Part shown: positions 15,951-25,088 of the stretch, in pieces
How positions within the stretch are numbered: the stretch's first letter is position 1
Layout of the letters: each line of letters begins with the position of its first letter
Origin: Mesotoga sp. UBA6090
GTDB taxonomy: Bacteria > Thermotogota > Thermotogae > Petrotogales > Kosmotogaceae
Reading direction: 5' to 3'
Assembly: GCF_002435945.1 (NCBI RefSeq)
Contig: NZ_DIXC01000004.1
Coordinates: 54,407 to 118,406 of the forward strand
DNA length: 64,000 nucleotides
Notes under the pieces: generated by a model
Seen by the model: only the letters and a program-made list of their open reading frames with translations
The model's database searches: none
Told to the model about the DNA's origin: nothing
Position numbers and translations under genes: made by a program

Positions 15951-17082
15951 ATACAGAGTTGTGATAATAGGTGGGGGTGTAATCGGTACGGCAACCGCCT
16001 TCTATCTAGCGAAGAGTGGAATACGCAACGTTGCTGTGCTCGAAAAAGATTACCTTTCGTCAGGTTCTACTGGTCGTTGCGGCGGGGGCATAAGGCAGCA
16101 ATGGTCTGAAAGAATGAATGTGAGACTTGCAATGCGGAGTGTTGATCACTTCAAGAGATTCGAAAGTGAAGTGGGGTTCGATATAGAGTACTTTCAGGGA
16201 GGCTATCTTCTTCTAGCCTATACAGAAGAAGAGGTTTCACTATTCGCGAAGAACACTAAGATGCAACAGGAAGAGGGGCTTGATGTTGTGCTCCTCTCAA
16301 GAGAAGAAACTGCAAAGATATTTCCTTTCATGAATTTGACAAATGTTAAGGCTGCAGCTTACTGTCCAAGTGATGGCCACGCAAATCCCCACCTGACAAC
16401 GTTCGCGTACGCTAGGGCCGCTCAGAGGATGGGTGTAGATATCCTAACCCATACTTCTGTAAAAAGAATTCTTACAGAAAACGGAAGGATAACCGGTGTT
16501 CTCACAGACAGAGGCGAGATTGAAGCCGAAGTAGTCGTAAATGCAGCCGGCGGTTACTCCCACGAAGTGGGAAGGATGGCAGGCATAGATTTGCCAACTG
16601 AATCCTACAGACACCAGATATTCGTTACGGAACCTCTAGAGCATTTCATGGATCCGCTTGTCATAAGTTTCGAGAAAAACTTCTACATAAGACAAACGAA
16701 ATCGGGGAATTTCATAATGGGGCAGGGTGACAGAACAGAACTCCCCGGACACGATATCACTCCAACATGGAGGTTCTTGAGAGAAATGACTGGGAAAATG
16801 CCGGTATTCTTCCCATTCCTCAGTGATATGAGAATTCTGAGACACTGGGCCGGACTGTATAATATGTCTCCTGACGCCCTGCCCATCATCGACAGGTCAT
16901 GCGAGATTGAGAACTTCTACTGTGCGATTGGGTTCTCAGGCCACGGATTCATGCTGGCTCCTGCTGTTGGAGAGGCCGTCGCCGAATGGATAGTTTATGG
17001 AGAACCGAGAAGTGTTGACTTATCAAACCTGAGCTTGAATAGATTCAAACAAGGCTTTACAAGAGAAAAGAACGTAGTATAG
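15931..17082 (+). CDS. FAD-dependent amino-acid oxidoreductase, catalytic subunit (proline dehydrogenase beta / HcnC / sarcosine oxidase beta-like)
   Basis: A 383-residue DAAO-superfamily flavoprotein. RVVIIGGGVIGTATAFYLAKSG is the FAD-binding fold; LEKDYLSSGSTGRCGGGIRQQW is the typical substrate-side loop of glycine/sarcosine/proline oxidases; the C terminus has GLYNMSPDALPIID and GFSGHGFMLAPAVGEAVAEWI. It should oxidise the secondary amine substrate, most likely L-proline to 1-pyrroline-5-carboxylate given the dehydrogenase gene next to it, passing electrons to the iron-sulphur subunits. Sarcosine or hydroxyproline are alternatives. Starts 20 bases inside the upstream gene. Confidence 0.9.
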   Translation: MMTVKNRYRVVIIGGGVIGTATAFYLAKSGIRNVAVLEKDYLSSGSTGRCGGGIRQQWSERMNVRLAMRSVDHFKRFESEVGFDIEYFQGGYLLLAYTEEEVSLFAKNTKMQQEEGLDVVLLSREETAKIFPFMNLTNVKAAAYCPSDGHANPHLTTFAYARAAQRMGVDILTHTSVKRILTENGRITGVLTDRGEIEAEVVVNAAGGYSHEVGRMAGIDLPTESYRHQIFVTEPLEHFMDPLVISFEKNFYIRQTKSGNFIMGQGDRTELPGHDITPTWRFLREMTGKMPVFFPFLSDMRILRHWAGLYNMSPDALPIIDRSCEIENFYCAIGFSGHGFMLAPAVGEAVAEWIVYGEPRSVDLSNLSLNRFKQGFTREKNVV

Positions 17083-17094
17083 GAGGTTACGAAC

Positions 17095-18666
17095 ATGTTT
17101 GAGACAACAGATTTCCAGATAATCCCGCCTTTTGCGAACGAACCTTATATCAATCCCAACAACCACGACGTGCGATCTAAGATGAACCAAGCTTTTGAGA
17201 AGATTCGTTCTCAAGGCAAGGATTATGATCTCTTAATCGGAGGCAAGTACCTCTCGACCGACGAAAAAATCATCTCAGCAAATCCTGCAAATCCAGATGA
17301 AATCGTTGGGAGGGTTTCGAAAGCCAACAAGCACTTTGTTGACAAAGCAATGGAAACTGCTTACATTGCATTCAGAACATGGAGCAGGCTGCCAGCTTCA
17401 AAAAGGGTCAAACCATTCCTGAGAGCTGCACGTATTATGAGGGAGAGACGGTTCGAACTCGATGCAACTATGATTCTCGAAGTCGGTAAAAGCTGGATAG
17501 AAGCAGACGCCGATCTTGCAGAAGCGATAGATTTTCTTGAATTCTACTCCAGAGAAGCCCTCAGATATGGTGTCTCTCAGCCCGTTGTTCAAATCCCGGG
17601 CGAATACAATGAGCTCAGATATATTCCTCTTGGTGTCGGCGTGGTAATCCCACCCTGGAATTTCCCCAGCGCAATAATGGCTGGCATGACAACAGCGGCA
17701 GCAGTTTCGGGAAACTGTGTATTACTAAAGCCCGCATCAGACTCACCCGTGATAGCCGCCAAGTTCGTCGAGATTCTTAGGGAAGCAGGACTTCCAGATG
17801 GAGTAGTCAACTTTGTGCCAGGTTCGGGAAGCGAAATCGGCGATTATCTAGTAGAACACTCTCTTACGAGGTTCATCTCATTCACGGGTTCCAAAGAAGT
17901 CGGATTGAGAATTAACGAACTAGCAGCAAAGCACCATGAAGGACAGAAATGGATAAAGAGAGTAGTTCTGGAAATGGGCGGTAAGGACTGCGTAGTAGTC
18001 GATGAAACAGCCGACATCGATGCTGCTTCGACTGGGGCTGTAGCTAGCGCGTTTGGCTTTCAGGGGCAGAAATGTTCGGCGGGATCGAGAATAATCGTCG
18101 TAGAGAATGTGTATGACAAAATAGTTCAACTCATAAAGGAGAAGACCGAGGCACTGACCGTCGGAGATCCCACCGATCCGGACAATTACATGGGTCCTGT
18201 TATCAATGAGGCCGCCATGACAAAAATAATGAATTACATTGATATAGGCAAGAAAGAGGCCAGATTGGTAACGGGCGGCAATCATATTCAAGGAAAGGGA
18301 TACTTCATTGAACCCACAGTGTTCGCCGATGTGCCACCGGAAGCAAGAATCGCTCAGGAAGAGATATTTGGACCCGTCACGGCTATAACAAAGGCGCGTG
18401 ATTTCGATCATGCTATTGAGATCGCCAACGGAACCGAATATGGACTTACGGGCGCGCTGTACAGCAGGAAAAGAGACAGGATAGAGAGATCAAAAGAAGA
18501 AATTCATGTTGGAAACCTTTATTTCAACAGGAAGTGCACCGGGGCGCTTGTTGGAGTTCAGCCGTTTGGAGGGTTCAACATGTCCGGTACTGATTCCAAA
18601 GCAGGTGGGAGAGATTACCTCCTGCTCTTCCTTCAGGCAAAGTCCATCAGTGAGAAGATTCTCTAG
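17095..18666 (+). CDS. pruA: L-glutamate gamma-semialdehyde (1-pyrroline-5-carboxylate) dehydrogenase
   Basis: A 523-residue aldehyde dehydrogenase of the RocA/PutA-C type. PPWNFPSAIMAGMTTAAAV is the nucleotide and substrate region, ISFTGSKEVG the coenzyme loop, VVLEMGGKD the general base Glu, GQKCSAGSR the nucleophile Cys, and EEIFGPVTA the NAD-binding Glu. The N-terminal extension with FANEPYINP is typical of P5C dehydrogenases. It converts glutamate semialdehyde to glutamate with NAD+, completing proline degradation started by the three upstream subunits. Start ATG behind GGAGGTTACGAAC. A GC-rich hairpin follows the stop. Confidence 0.94.
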   Translation: MFETTDFQIIPPFANEPYINPNNHDVRSKMNQAFEKIRSQGKDYDLLIGGKYLSTDEKIISANPANPDEIVGRVSKANKHFVDKAMETAYIAFRTWSRLPASKRVKPFLRAARIMRERRFELDATMILEVGKSWIEADADLAEAIDFLEFYSREALRYGVSQPVVQIPGEYNELRYIPLGVGVVIPPWNFPSAIMAGMTTAAAVSGNCVLLKPASDSPVIAAKFVEILREAGLPDGVVNFVPGSGSEIGDYLVEHSLTRFISFTGSKEVGLRINELAAKHHEGQKWIKRVVLEMGGKDCVVVDETADIDAASTGAVASAFGFQGQKCSAGSRIIVVENVYDKIVQLIKEKTEALTVGDPTDPDNYMGPVINEAAMTKIMNYIDIGKKEARLVTGGNHIQGKGYFIEPTVFADVPPEARIAQEEIFGPVTAITKARDFDHAIEIANGTEYGLTGALYSRKRDRIERSKEEIHVGNLYFNRKCTGALVGVQPFGGFNMSGTDSKAGGRDYLLLFLQAKSISEKIL

Positions 18667-18684
18667 TTCATTCAAGAAATAACA

Positions 18685-18707
18685 AAGGTCCCCTCTAGGG
18701 GGACCTT
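18685..18707 (+). terminator. Hairpin after the proline-oxidation operon
   Basis: AAGGTCCCC (18685-18693) pairs with GGGGACCTT (18699-18707) around a five-base loop. The nine-pair stem is perfect, but no T tract follows, so it may be a weak or bidirectional terminator between the convergent genes. Confidence 0.5.
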
Positions 18708-18726
18708 CGGTCTTCGATGAAGACTC

Positions 18727-19341
18727 TCACTCAACTACCCTCTTGACCCAGACAGTTCCACTCAGATAGATCGTAACTGAAGAATCCGAAGATGCTTCAT
18801 AGTCGTAAATGGCGAACCAATCTATATCTTCGGCCGTTCCACCGTTGACTATTTGCAATATCATAGTTAATGCCCCTGATTCGTTGGAGTCTAGCCTGAA
18901 AGTGTTCTCGCCGGGATAAATCAAACCACCAAAAAGCTTGTGATCACTTATTGGGTCCGGATTGCCGAAAAAAGCTAGGAATTCTTCTTCTGAATGTCTC
19001 TCTCTGAAGACATAGAAGTCAATATCAATAGAGTCTTCCGAACCGGGGTTCTCTGGTATCCATTCTACTCTAGCTTTGATTTCCATACCGGTAATCGCGA
19101 AGCTATCTGGAAAATTTAACTGGGTTTCTTTTTCGGCCTCTTGGATTATCTCGTCGAGCGATGGGACTGTCTCGGTTCCGAAAGCATAGTAAGATAACGG
19201 CACTATACTCTTGGGGAGTTCAAATTCGAAGGGTTCTATCAATCCTTCGCCAATTGGGATTGGCACCGAAATTACATATAGGCAAGAACTCCCCAGAAGA
19301 ATAATCAAAGCAACCGATAAAAAAAGCAAGAGTCTTTTCAT
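18727..19341 (-). CDS. Hypothetical lipoprotein
   Basis: A 204-residue protein I do not recognise. The N terminus MKRLLLFLSVALIILLGSSC is a lipoprotein signal with lipobox LGSSC, so the mature protein should be anchored by Cys20. The remainder is acidic and beta-rich, with alternating hydrophobic residues and phrases such as ARVEWIPENPGSEDSIDIDF and a C-terminal VTIYLSGTVWVKRVVE, suggesting a beta-sandwich surface domain. It lies downstream of, and co-oriented with, the aldo/keto reductase gene, with a 49-base gap. Confidence 0.75.
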   Translation of the reverse strand: MKRLLLFLSVALIILLGSSCLYVISVPIPIGEGLIEPFEFELPKSIVPLSYYAFGTETVPSLDEIIQEAEKETQLNFPDSFAITGMEIKARVEWIPENPGSEDSIDIDFYVFRERHSEEEFLAFFGNPDPISDHKLFGGLIYPGENTFRLDSNESGALTMILQIVNGGTAEDIDWFAIYDYEASSDSSVTIYLSGTVWVKRVVE

Positions 19342-19390
19342 ATTGGATTTCTTCTCCCTCTCTTCACTCCAAAAGAACGCTCAAGAACGG

Positions 19391-20347
19391 TCATTCAATA
19401 ATGGAGTTGATTTCTTTTGTTATTTCTTCGGTAAGTTTATCCTTTATGTCCAAAGCCTTTAGATTATCTCTCAGCTGTTGAACCTTGCTGACTCCAAGAA
19501 TTATCGAACTAACATTTTTATTTAAGAGGATCCAGGCAAGTGCCAGTTGAGCGAGTCCTGTATCAAGTTTCTTAGCGATATCTGCCAACCTCGCAACTTT
19601 CTTAAGATTCTCATCCGAGAAGAGTTTGTTCTCTTCAAGATGCTTTTTCAGACCGGGGAATTTTGCCAATCTGCTGTCCTCGGGGATCCCATTGTTGTAT
19701 TTTCCTGTAAGAAGTCCGCTTGCCAGAGGGCTCCAGATGGTAAGACCTAGACCGTACTTTTCGTATATAGGCAAGTACTCAGACTCAACTCTCTCTCTTA
19801 CAAACATGTTGTACTGAGGCTGCTCAACAACAGGATGAATAGCATTCAGTTTATCGGCAGCTTTATGGGCTTCTTCCAGCTCTTTTGAACTCCATTCAGA
19901 TGTTCCCCAGTAGAAGGCAAGACCGTTTCTGACAATGTAATCCATTCCAAGGACAACTTCCTCCATCGGAGTCTCTGGATCGGGTCTGTGAGCGTATAGT
20001 ATATCTACATAGTCCAGCTGGAGTCGTTTGAGAGAATTCCAGGTTCCTTCAAGAAGATGCTTTCTTGAGAGTCCCTTCTGATTTGGTTTGCTTCCTCCCC
20101 AGAAGATCTTGGTGGAAACGACCACTTCCTCGCGCTTGAATTCCTTCAGGATCTCGCCCATCATTGATTCGGCCATACCACTGGCGTACGCCTCAGCCGT
20201 ATCAAAGAAGTTAATTCCCGCTTTATATGCCTCTCTCATAGCTTCTCTTGCGTTATCAATGTCCAGCTGAGCCCCAAATGTGAGCCATGAACCCAGGCTT
20301 AGTTCGCTGATGAGAAGACCACTCTTTCCAACCTTGCGATATTCCAT
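19391..20347 (-). CDS. Aldo/keto reductase (potassium-channel beta-subunit-like)
   Basis: About 318 residues, an AKR TIM barrel. Motifs: LSLGSWLTFG, FFDTAEAYASG (catalytic Asp and Tyr), VVSTKIFWGG (catalytic Lys), DYVDILYAHRPD (catalytic His), YWGTSEWS and the NADPH-binding ILGVSKVQQLRDNL. It resembles the Kv-beta/YghZ branch, which reduces aldehydes such as methylglyoxal with NADPH. The ATG at 20347 is preferred because AAGGAGGA lies nine bases upstream; the ATG at 20356 directly touches the ribosome binding site. Confidence 0.93.
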   Translation of the reverse strand: MEYRKVGKSGLLISELSLGSWLTFGAQLDIDNAREAMREAYKAGINFFDTAEAYASGMAESMMGEILKEFKREEVVVSTKIFWGGSKPNQKGLSRKHLLEGTWNSLKRLQLDYVDILYAHRPDPETPMEEVVLGMDYIVRNGLAFYWGTSEWSSKELEEAHKAADKLNAIHPVVEQPQYNMFVRERVESEYLPIYEKYGLGLTIWSPLASGLLTGKYNNGIPEDSRLAKFPGLKKHLEENKLFSDENLKKVARLADIAKKLDTGLAQLALAWILLNKNVSSIILGVSKVQQLRDNLKALDIKDKLTEEITKEINSIIE

Positions 20348-20544
20348 TATCTGCATTCCTCCTTAGTTTTAATTCCGATATGGATTGTTTTAATTATATC
20401 ATTCTCGATGCTCTTAATGAAGCAGTTGTCAGTACATAAAAGGAAGCCATATAGCAGGTTAATTGAATAGATTTTCCCTAACTGAACGGATTTCCTTTCT
20501 TCTCTGATAAACTTGGTATGAGTTGAGAAGAGGAGGCGTTTCTT

Positions 20545-20928
20545 ATGTTCGAAAGGACAAATGAAGCTTCTGGAATTGAAAGCATCTCTTATCAAACTTT
20601 GAGCGGTCTGAGCTATTGGGCCGGTTTTGTGGGTGTCTGGACGATTATTGGCGCTGTTCTTGGAATCATAGGATCTATAGCGGGTATGGTAGCGAATCCC
20701 TTTTCTATCTTCGGAGCAATAAGTGCAATTATCGCTTTGGTTATGGGACTGAAACTGAGAAAATCAAAAAAGGAGCTAGACACGTTCATTTATTCAAAGT
20801 CTACAATAAGCCTGGAGATAGCTCTTGACAGTCTTAGATACTACTTCAGGATACAGGGAGTACTGATAATTCTGGCGATTGTTTTCGTAGTAATCACTTT
20901 AGTTGCCATGGCTGTTATTGCAATCTAA
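20545..20928 (+). CDS. DUF5362-like small membrane protein
   Basis: A 127-residue protein. Two hydrophobic helices (about 25-50 and 52-68), a short charged cytosolic segment with LRKSKKELD and a third helix at the C terminus (about 103-127). The layout LSGLSYWAGFVGVWTIIGAVLG...GLKLRKSKKELD...LDSLRYYFRIQG resembles the DUF5362 family of unknown function. It lies 53 bases before the next gene on the same strand, so the pair may be co-expressed. ATG with GAGGAGGCG upstream. Confidence 0.75.
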   Translation: MFERTNEASGIESISYQTLSGLSYWAGFVGVWTIIGAVLGIIGSIAGMVANPFSIFGAISAIIALVMGLKLRKSKKELDTFIYSKSTISLEIALDSLRYYFRIQGVLIILAIVFVVITLVAMAVIAI

Positions 20929-20981
20929 TGGTGGATTACATGAATGATTTCTGAAACAGTCAGGTTCTTGGAGGTGACTCA

Positions 20982-21632
20982 TTGCTCGTTCTGAATATCG
21001 TACTTTTCGCGGTAATCGCTTTGCTCCTTCTCCTTTTTCTCCAATCGAGAAAAAAAACAAGCTTCAGATCGGAATCAATAATTCATAAGGTAGAGAGAAT
21101 TTCTGAACTAAGTACTGCCAGGATGACTACCTTGTTGATTTTTGAACCAGAGAGGGGAAGTCTTGTTCCTGGAACGGTTCAACGTTTCATCTTCATAGTC
21201 CCATTCCAGGTACGCGGTTATCTCGACCTGAGGAAATTAAAGGAAGATGCTATAGAGGTCCATGAAGGTGAAGCAAGGAGAATAAAGCTCACTCTTCCCT
21301 CTCCTAAGCTTGAAGTAACTATCCCACAGAATAAGATTCCAGATATCAGGGTGATCAATCAAAGCGGGGTGCTAGTAAGAATTTTCGGCAACAGGGACAT
21401 GCTGAAAACCTTTCAGTCATACAGTGAAGAGATTGAAAAACAGGCACTTCAAAACGCCTTTGAAATGGGTGTCGATGAGACGTCAAGAGAGAGTGCAAGA
21501 AACTTCTTTCACGGACTATTCCTGGGCATGGGGTTCGATGAGGTAGTCGTTCTCTTTGACGAGGATGACGTATCAAAGGCTGAAATGCCGACGGATAAAA
21601 TCGATAATCCGAGAAGGGAACTGAGTCAATGA
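20982..21632 (+). CDS. Membrane-anchored DUF4230-like protein
   Basis: A 216-residue protein translated from TTG behind GGAGGTGA. Residues 1-20 form one membrane helix; the rest is likely extracytoplasmic. It contains the pattern VERISELSTARM, VRGYLDLRKLKEDAIEVHEGEARRIKLTLPSPKLE and a C-terminal helical stretch with FGNRDMLKTF...ARNFFHGLFLGMGFDEVVVLF, which resembles DUF4230 proteins. Function unknown. The position just before a large repeat-containing envelope protein suggests an envelope role, by location only. Confidence 0.7.
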   Translation: MLVLNIVLFAVIALLLLLFLQSRKKTSFRSESIIHKVERISELSTARMTTLLIFEPERGSLVPGTVQRFIFIVPFQVRGYLDLRKLKEDAIEVHEGEARRIKLTLPSPKLEVTIPQNKIPDIRVINQSGVLVRIFGNRDMLKTFQSYSEEIEKQALQNAFEMGVDETSRESARNFFHGLFLGMGFDEVVVLFDEDDVSKAEMPTDKIDNPRRELSQ

Positions 21633-21710
21633 ATCTGAGACTCTTGATGTGACAAGTTCTAGACCGGTGTAAGAAAGTTTGCTGTAGTTCCCGACAATTA
21701 AGGGGGAGAT

Positions 21711-24700
21711 ATGATGAAAAGATGGATGATCTATGTTCTTATTGCAGCGGCAGCTGCTGCAATAATCTTGGTTATTACGCTTCCTGGACTTATGAATAAA
21801 GAACCTGAACTGGAATTGCCCGTACAGGTTGTCAACCAGGGTGAAACACTGACCCTAAGCTTGAAGCAGTTTGTGAAAGATGAAAAGATTGATGAGGTTG
21901 TTCTTGAACTGATAGACGGACCTGGCGTTTTATCTGGTTTCTCATACGTTTTTGAACCAGGTTTTTCGTATGCCGGAGAGATCGCAGTTAGGATTCGCGC
22001 AACTGATAAACAAGGAAAGAGCTCTGAAGATGAAATGCTCATCAATGTAATAAGAGTGAATCGGCCTCCCGAAATCAACACATCTCGTGTTGAAATAAGT
22101 GAGGGAGAGACGCTTTCAATAGACCTAAATTCAATCGCTGTTGATCCTGATGGAGATAGTCTGGAATTCTCGGTTGAGGGACCCGGTGAGCTGGTAGGAA
22201 GTGTCTTTGTCTATTCTCCAGGCTACGGCGATGCAGGTACTAGCGTCTTGAGAGTAACTGCTAGAGATAGTCACGGGAACGAGACTGCTCGGGATATTCA
22301 ACTTGAAATCATTGATGTCAATGCTCCGCCAGTAATGCAAATCGAAAATCAGGTAGTCAATGAAGGAGAACGACTATCGGTTGACATTGCATCTTCTACT
22401 TTCGACGAAGACGGAGATGAAGTCTTCTTCAGTATAGTACAAGGTCCTGGACGGCTTGAAGACGGTCTGTTCGTATACGAGCCTTCCTTTGCAGATGCTG
22501 GAATGAAGAACGTGACTATCAAAGCGCTAGACAGCTACGGGAACGAAGGATTTTCTAGTTTTGAGATTGAAATCATTGACGTTAACCGCCCGCCAAGGCT
22601 TCTTCTGAGTGACATTGTTTTGGACGAAGGAGAAACAGTGGAAATTGATCTACTCGAAAGGGTTATCGAGCCCGATGGAGACGAGGTTAGCTTTGCCATC
22701 GAAGGACCGGGAGAACTGGTCGGCGGCAAATATGTATATTCTCCACACTTTGGAGACGCTGGCGAGAAATCAATCAAAGTGTTTCTAGAAGATGAAAAGG
22801 GAGGAACAAGTACCGCTTCTTTTGGAATAAGAGTGAACAAAGTCAACAGACCGCCGACAGTATCGATACCAGATTGGGATATTAGGGAGGGCGAGACCTT
22901 GAGGGTCTATCTTAGGGCCTTCATTTTCGATCCTGATGGTGATGATTTGGATTTCGAGATCGTTGAAGGACCCGGCTCCATCGAAGAAGGTCACTATCTT
23001 TACACTCCAGACTTTGACTCAGAAGGCGCTCATCAAGTCAAATTGCTCGCCAGAGACGACAAGGGACTCGAAAGTGTCGACACATTCACAGTAGAGGTTG
23101 AGAATGTGAACAGATCTCCCGTAAAAGTCATTCCTTCGCTGAATACAACGATCATGGAGACATTCACCCTTAACCTGGACCTGAGTACTCTCTTTTTCGA
23201 TCCCGACGGAGATGATCTCGAATTTGAGATCGAAGGTTACGGAAGGATAGAGGAGTCTCGCTATATTTTCTCACCTAATTTCAACGATCAGGGAGAAAAA
23301 CTTGCTACTGTCACTGCATATGACAGCCACAGCTTATCGGAGAACCTTCCTATCAGAATAAGCGTGAGGGACAAGAACAGGAATCCAGAGTCTGCAATAA
23401 AGGAGATAAATACTTCGATAAGAGAAGGCTTTTCTCTTAGGATTGACCTTGATCCGTTATTTTCCGATCCTGATGGTGATCAATTGACTTTCATCGTAAG
23501 CGGACCCGGGATAATCGAGGGTGGCTATTACTCGTACTCCCCGAATTACAGCGAAGCTGGACAGAAGAGGGTAATCATAACCGCTTCAGACGGTAAGGGG
23601 GGTAGTCTTTCATTACCCATAAACATTGATGTCATAGACGTCAACAGACCGCCGACAGTATCGATACCAGATTGGGATATTAGGGAGGGCGAGACCTTGA
23701 GGGTCTATCTTAGGGCCTTCATTTTCGATCCTGATGGTGATGATTTGGATTTCGAGATCGTTGAAGGACCCGGCTCCATCGAAGAAGGTCACTATCTTTA
23801 TACTCCCGACTTTGACTCAGAAGGCGCTCATGAAGTCAAATTGCTCGCCAGAGACGACAAGGGACTCGAAAGTGTCGGCACATTCACAGTAGAGGTTGAG
23901 AACGTGAACAGATCTCCCGTAAAAGTCATTCCTTCGCTGAATACAACGATCATGGAGACATTCACCCTTAACCTGGACCTGAGTACTCTCTTTTTCGATC
24001 CCGATGGAGATGATCTCGAATTCACTGTTGAGGGCGTCGGAAAAATCAGTGAAGATCGTTTTGTCTACAATCCGGGCTACGATGATCAGGGCTTGAAGAC
24101 AACTACTATAACGGCAATAGACTCGATGGGCTTATCCGAGACATTGACCGTTAGTATCTTGGTGAGAGACTTGAACAGGCCTCCCGAGCTATTCATACCC
24201 GACGCCACTACGGAGATAGGAAGCGAGTATTCTTTGTATCTTAGAGGATTCGCGAGCGATCCAGATGGCGATAGTCTAGAATTCAGGCTTTTGTCGGGAC
24301 CTGGCAAAATAGTTGAAGGAACGTACTCATTCATTCCCACAAGAAAGGATATTGGAAAGAATGAGATCCTCCTGGAAGTCTTGGACGAAAAGGGAATGAA
24401 AACGGAGAATCGATTCACAGTTATGGTTGAAACCTCAGAAAAGGTAACGGGAATCTCATATGCACTTCGCTCAGTTGATAGTGATTCGGTAAGAATCGTT
24501 GCAGGTCAGTACGAGATTCTCTCCCAGGAAAAACAGTCTGTAGTTCAAACAGACTGGATCTTCAACTTTTATGAGATTCACTTCTTCGCGGTCAACGAAT
24601 TGGGAGATACTTTTATCGGTACTGCGGTATTTGATGATGTTGATTCTCAACTCAACAGAAAGATATACTCTCCTGCAGGCAACTACATGGGAAATATCAT

Positions 24701-24716
24701 TCTAATGACCGAATAG
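21711..24716 (+). CDS. Large cadherin-like tandem-repeat envelope protein
   Basis: A 1001-residue protein with one N-terminal hydrophobic segment (residues 5-25) that may be an uncleaved anchor or signal. About residues 30-905 hold ten repeats of roughly 88 residues. Each begins near NRPP or NRSP, continues with an EGE(T/R)L motif, a DPDGD calcium-binding-like loop, GPG.(I/L) and Y.Y.P, and ends with a V.V.D.N linker, the pattern of cadherin-like/Ig-like bacterial surface domains. The last 95 residues are different and contain no sorting signal or S-layer domain that I recognise. Repeats 5-6 and 8-9 are almost identical in DNA. Likely a calcium-stiffened periplasmic or surface rod. A good terminator follows. 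Confidence 0.85.
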   Translation: MMKRWMIYVLIAAAAAAIILVITLPGLMNKEPELELPVQVVNQGETLTLSLKQFVKDEKIDEVVLELIDGPGVLSGFSYVFEPGFSYAGEIAVRIRATDKQGKSSEDEMLINVIRVNRPPEINTSRVEISEGETLSIDLNSIAVDPDGDSLEFSVEGPGELVGSVFVYSPGYGDAGTSVLRVTARDSHGNETARDIQLEIIDVNAPPVMQIENQVVNEGERLSVDIASSTFDEDGDEVFFSIVQGPGRLEDGLFVYEPSFADAGMKNVTIKALDSYGNEGFSSFEIEIIDVNRPPRLLLSDIVLDEGETVEIDLLERVIEPDGDEVSFAIEGPGELVGGKYVYSPHFGDAGEKSIKVFLEDEKGGTSTASFGIRVNKVNRPPTVSIPDWDIREGETLRVYLRAFIFDPDGDDLDFEIVEGPGSIEEGHYLYTPDFDSEGAHQVKLLARDDKGLESVDTFTVEVENVNRSPVKVIPSLNTTIMETFTLNLDLSTLFFDPDGDDLEFEIEGYGRIEESRYIFSPNFNDQGEKLATVTAYDSHSLSENLPIRISVRDKNRNPESAIKEINTSIREGFSLRIDLDPLFSDPDGDQLTFIVSGPGIIEGGYYSYSPNYSEAGQKRVIITASDGKGGSLSLPINIDVIDVNRPPTVSIPDWDIREGETLRVYLRAFIFDPDGDDLDFEIVEGPGSIEEGHYLYTPDFDSEGAHEVKLLARDDKGLESVGTFTVEVENVNRSPVKVIPSLNTTIMETFTLNLDLSTLFFDPDGDDLEFTVEGVGKISEDRFVYNPGYDDQGLKTTTITAIDSMGLSETLTVSILVRDLNRPPELFIPDATTEIGSEYSLYLRGFASDPDGDSLEFRLLSGPGKIVEGTYSFIPTRKDIGKNEILLEVLDEKGMKTENRFTVMVETSEKVTGISYALRSVDSDSVRIVAGQYEILSQEKQSVVQTDWIFNFYEIHFFAVNELGDTFIGTAVFDDVDSQLNRKIYSPAGNYMGNIILMTE
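22842..24022 (+). repeat. Near-identical 383-base duplication inside the repeat protein gene
   Basis: 22842-23224 and 23640-24022 match almost base for base (offset 798 bases, or 266 codons), covering repeats 5-6 and 8-9. Differences are few, for example CAA/GAA in GAHQV/GAHEV and GAC/GGC in ESVD/ESVG. The other repeats are far more diverged, so this pair reflects recent duplication or gene conversion. Confidence 0.9.
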
Positions 24717-24740
24717 AACTCCCGATATCGCACTAATAAG

Positions 24741-24767
24741 GGCCCCTCTTTCCGGAGGGGTTTTTTG
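24741..24767 (+). terminator. Rho-independent terminator after the repeat protein
   Basis: CCCCTC (24743-24748) and GAGGGG (24755-24760) form a GC-rich stem with a six-base loop, followed directly by TTTTTTG. Confidence 0.9.
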
Positions 24768-25088
24768 TTTCTCTCTATACCCCCGAGACGTATGGTCTTG
24801 TAAAGCTTATTTGAAGACCCATAACGAGATTGCGCAGTAATTTAGTCGGGGCAGAATATTTCATGTGTTATAATTTATGGTTATTTGTGCTCAAACTTAT
24901 GTTTCTAAATGCGGAGCTGGCTTACTCGTATGATTAATATCAGTGATGTTTTGCGTTTCTCAGGACGAGTGTACTTTCATGGATGTCGCCGAGTGACCAG
25001 TTGTTCGGGAATCTGGTTTTTCGAGATCTTCTCGATTCTGAAGAGAAGTGTTCACTGTATTTAAATCCAAAAGTAAGGAGTGGTGAAT
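24768..25088 (+). other. Intergenic region upstream of the KamA-like gene
   Basis: About 320 bases without a supported gene. A TATAAT lies at 24869-24874, but no matching -35 element is visible. I see no repeat or RNA gene. Confidence 0.35.
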
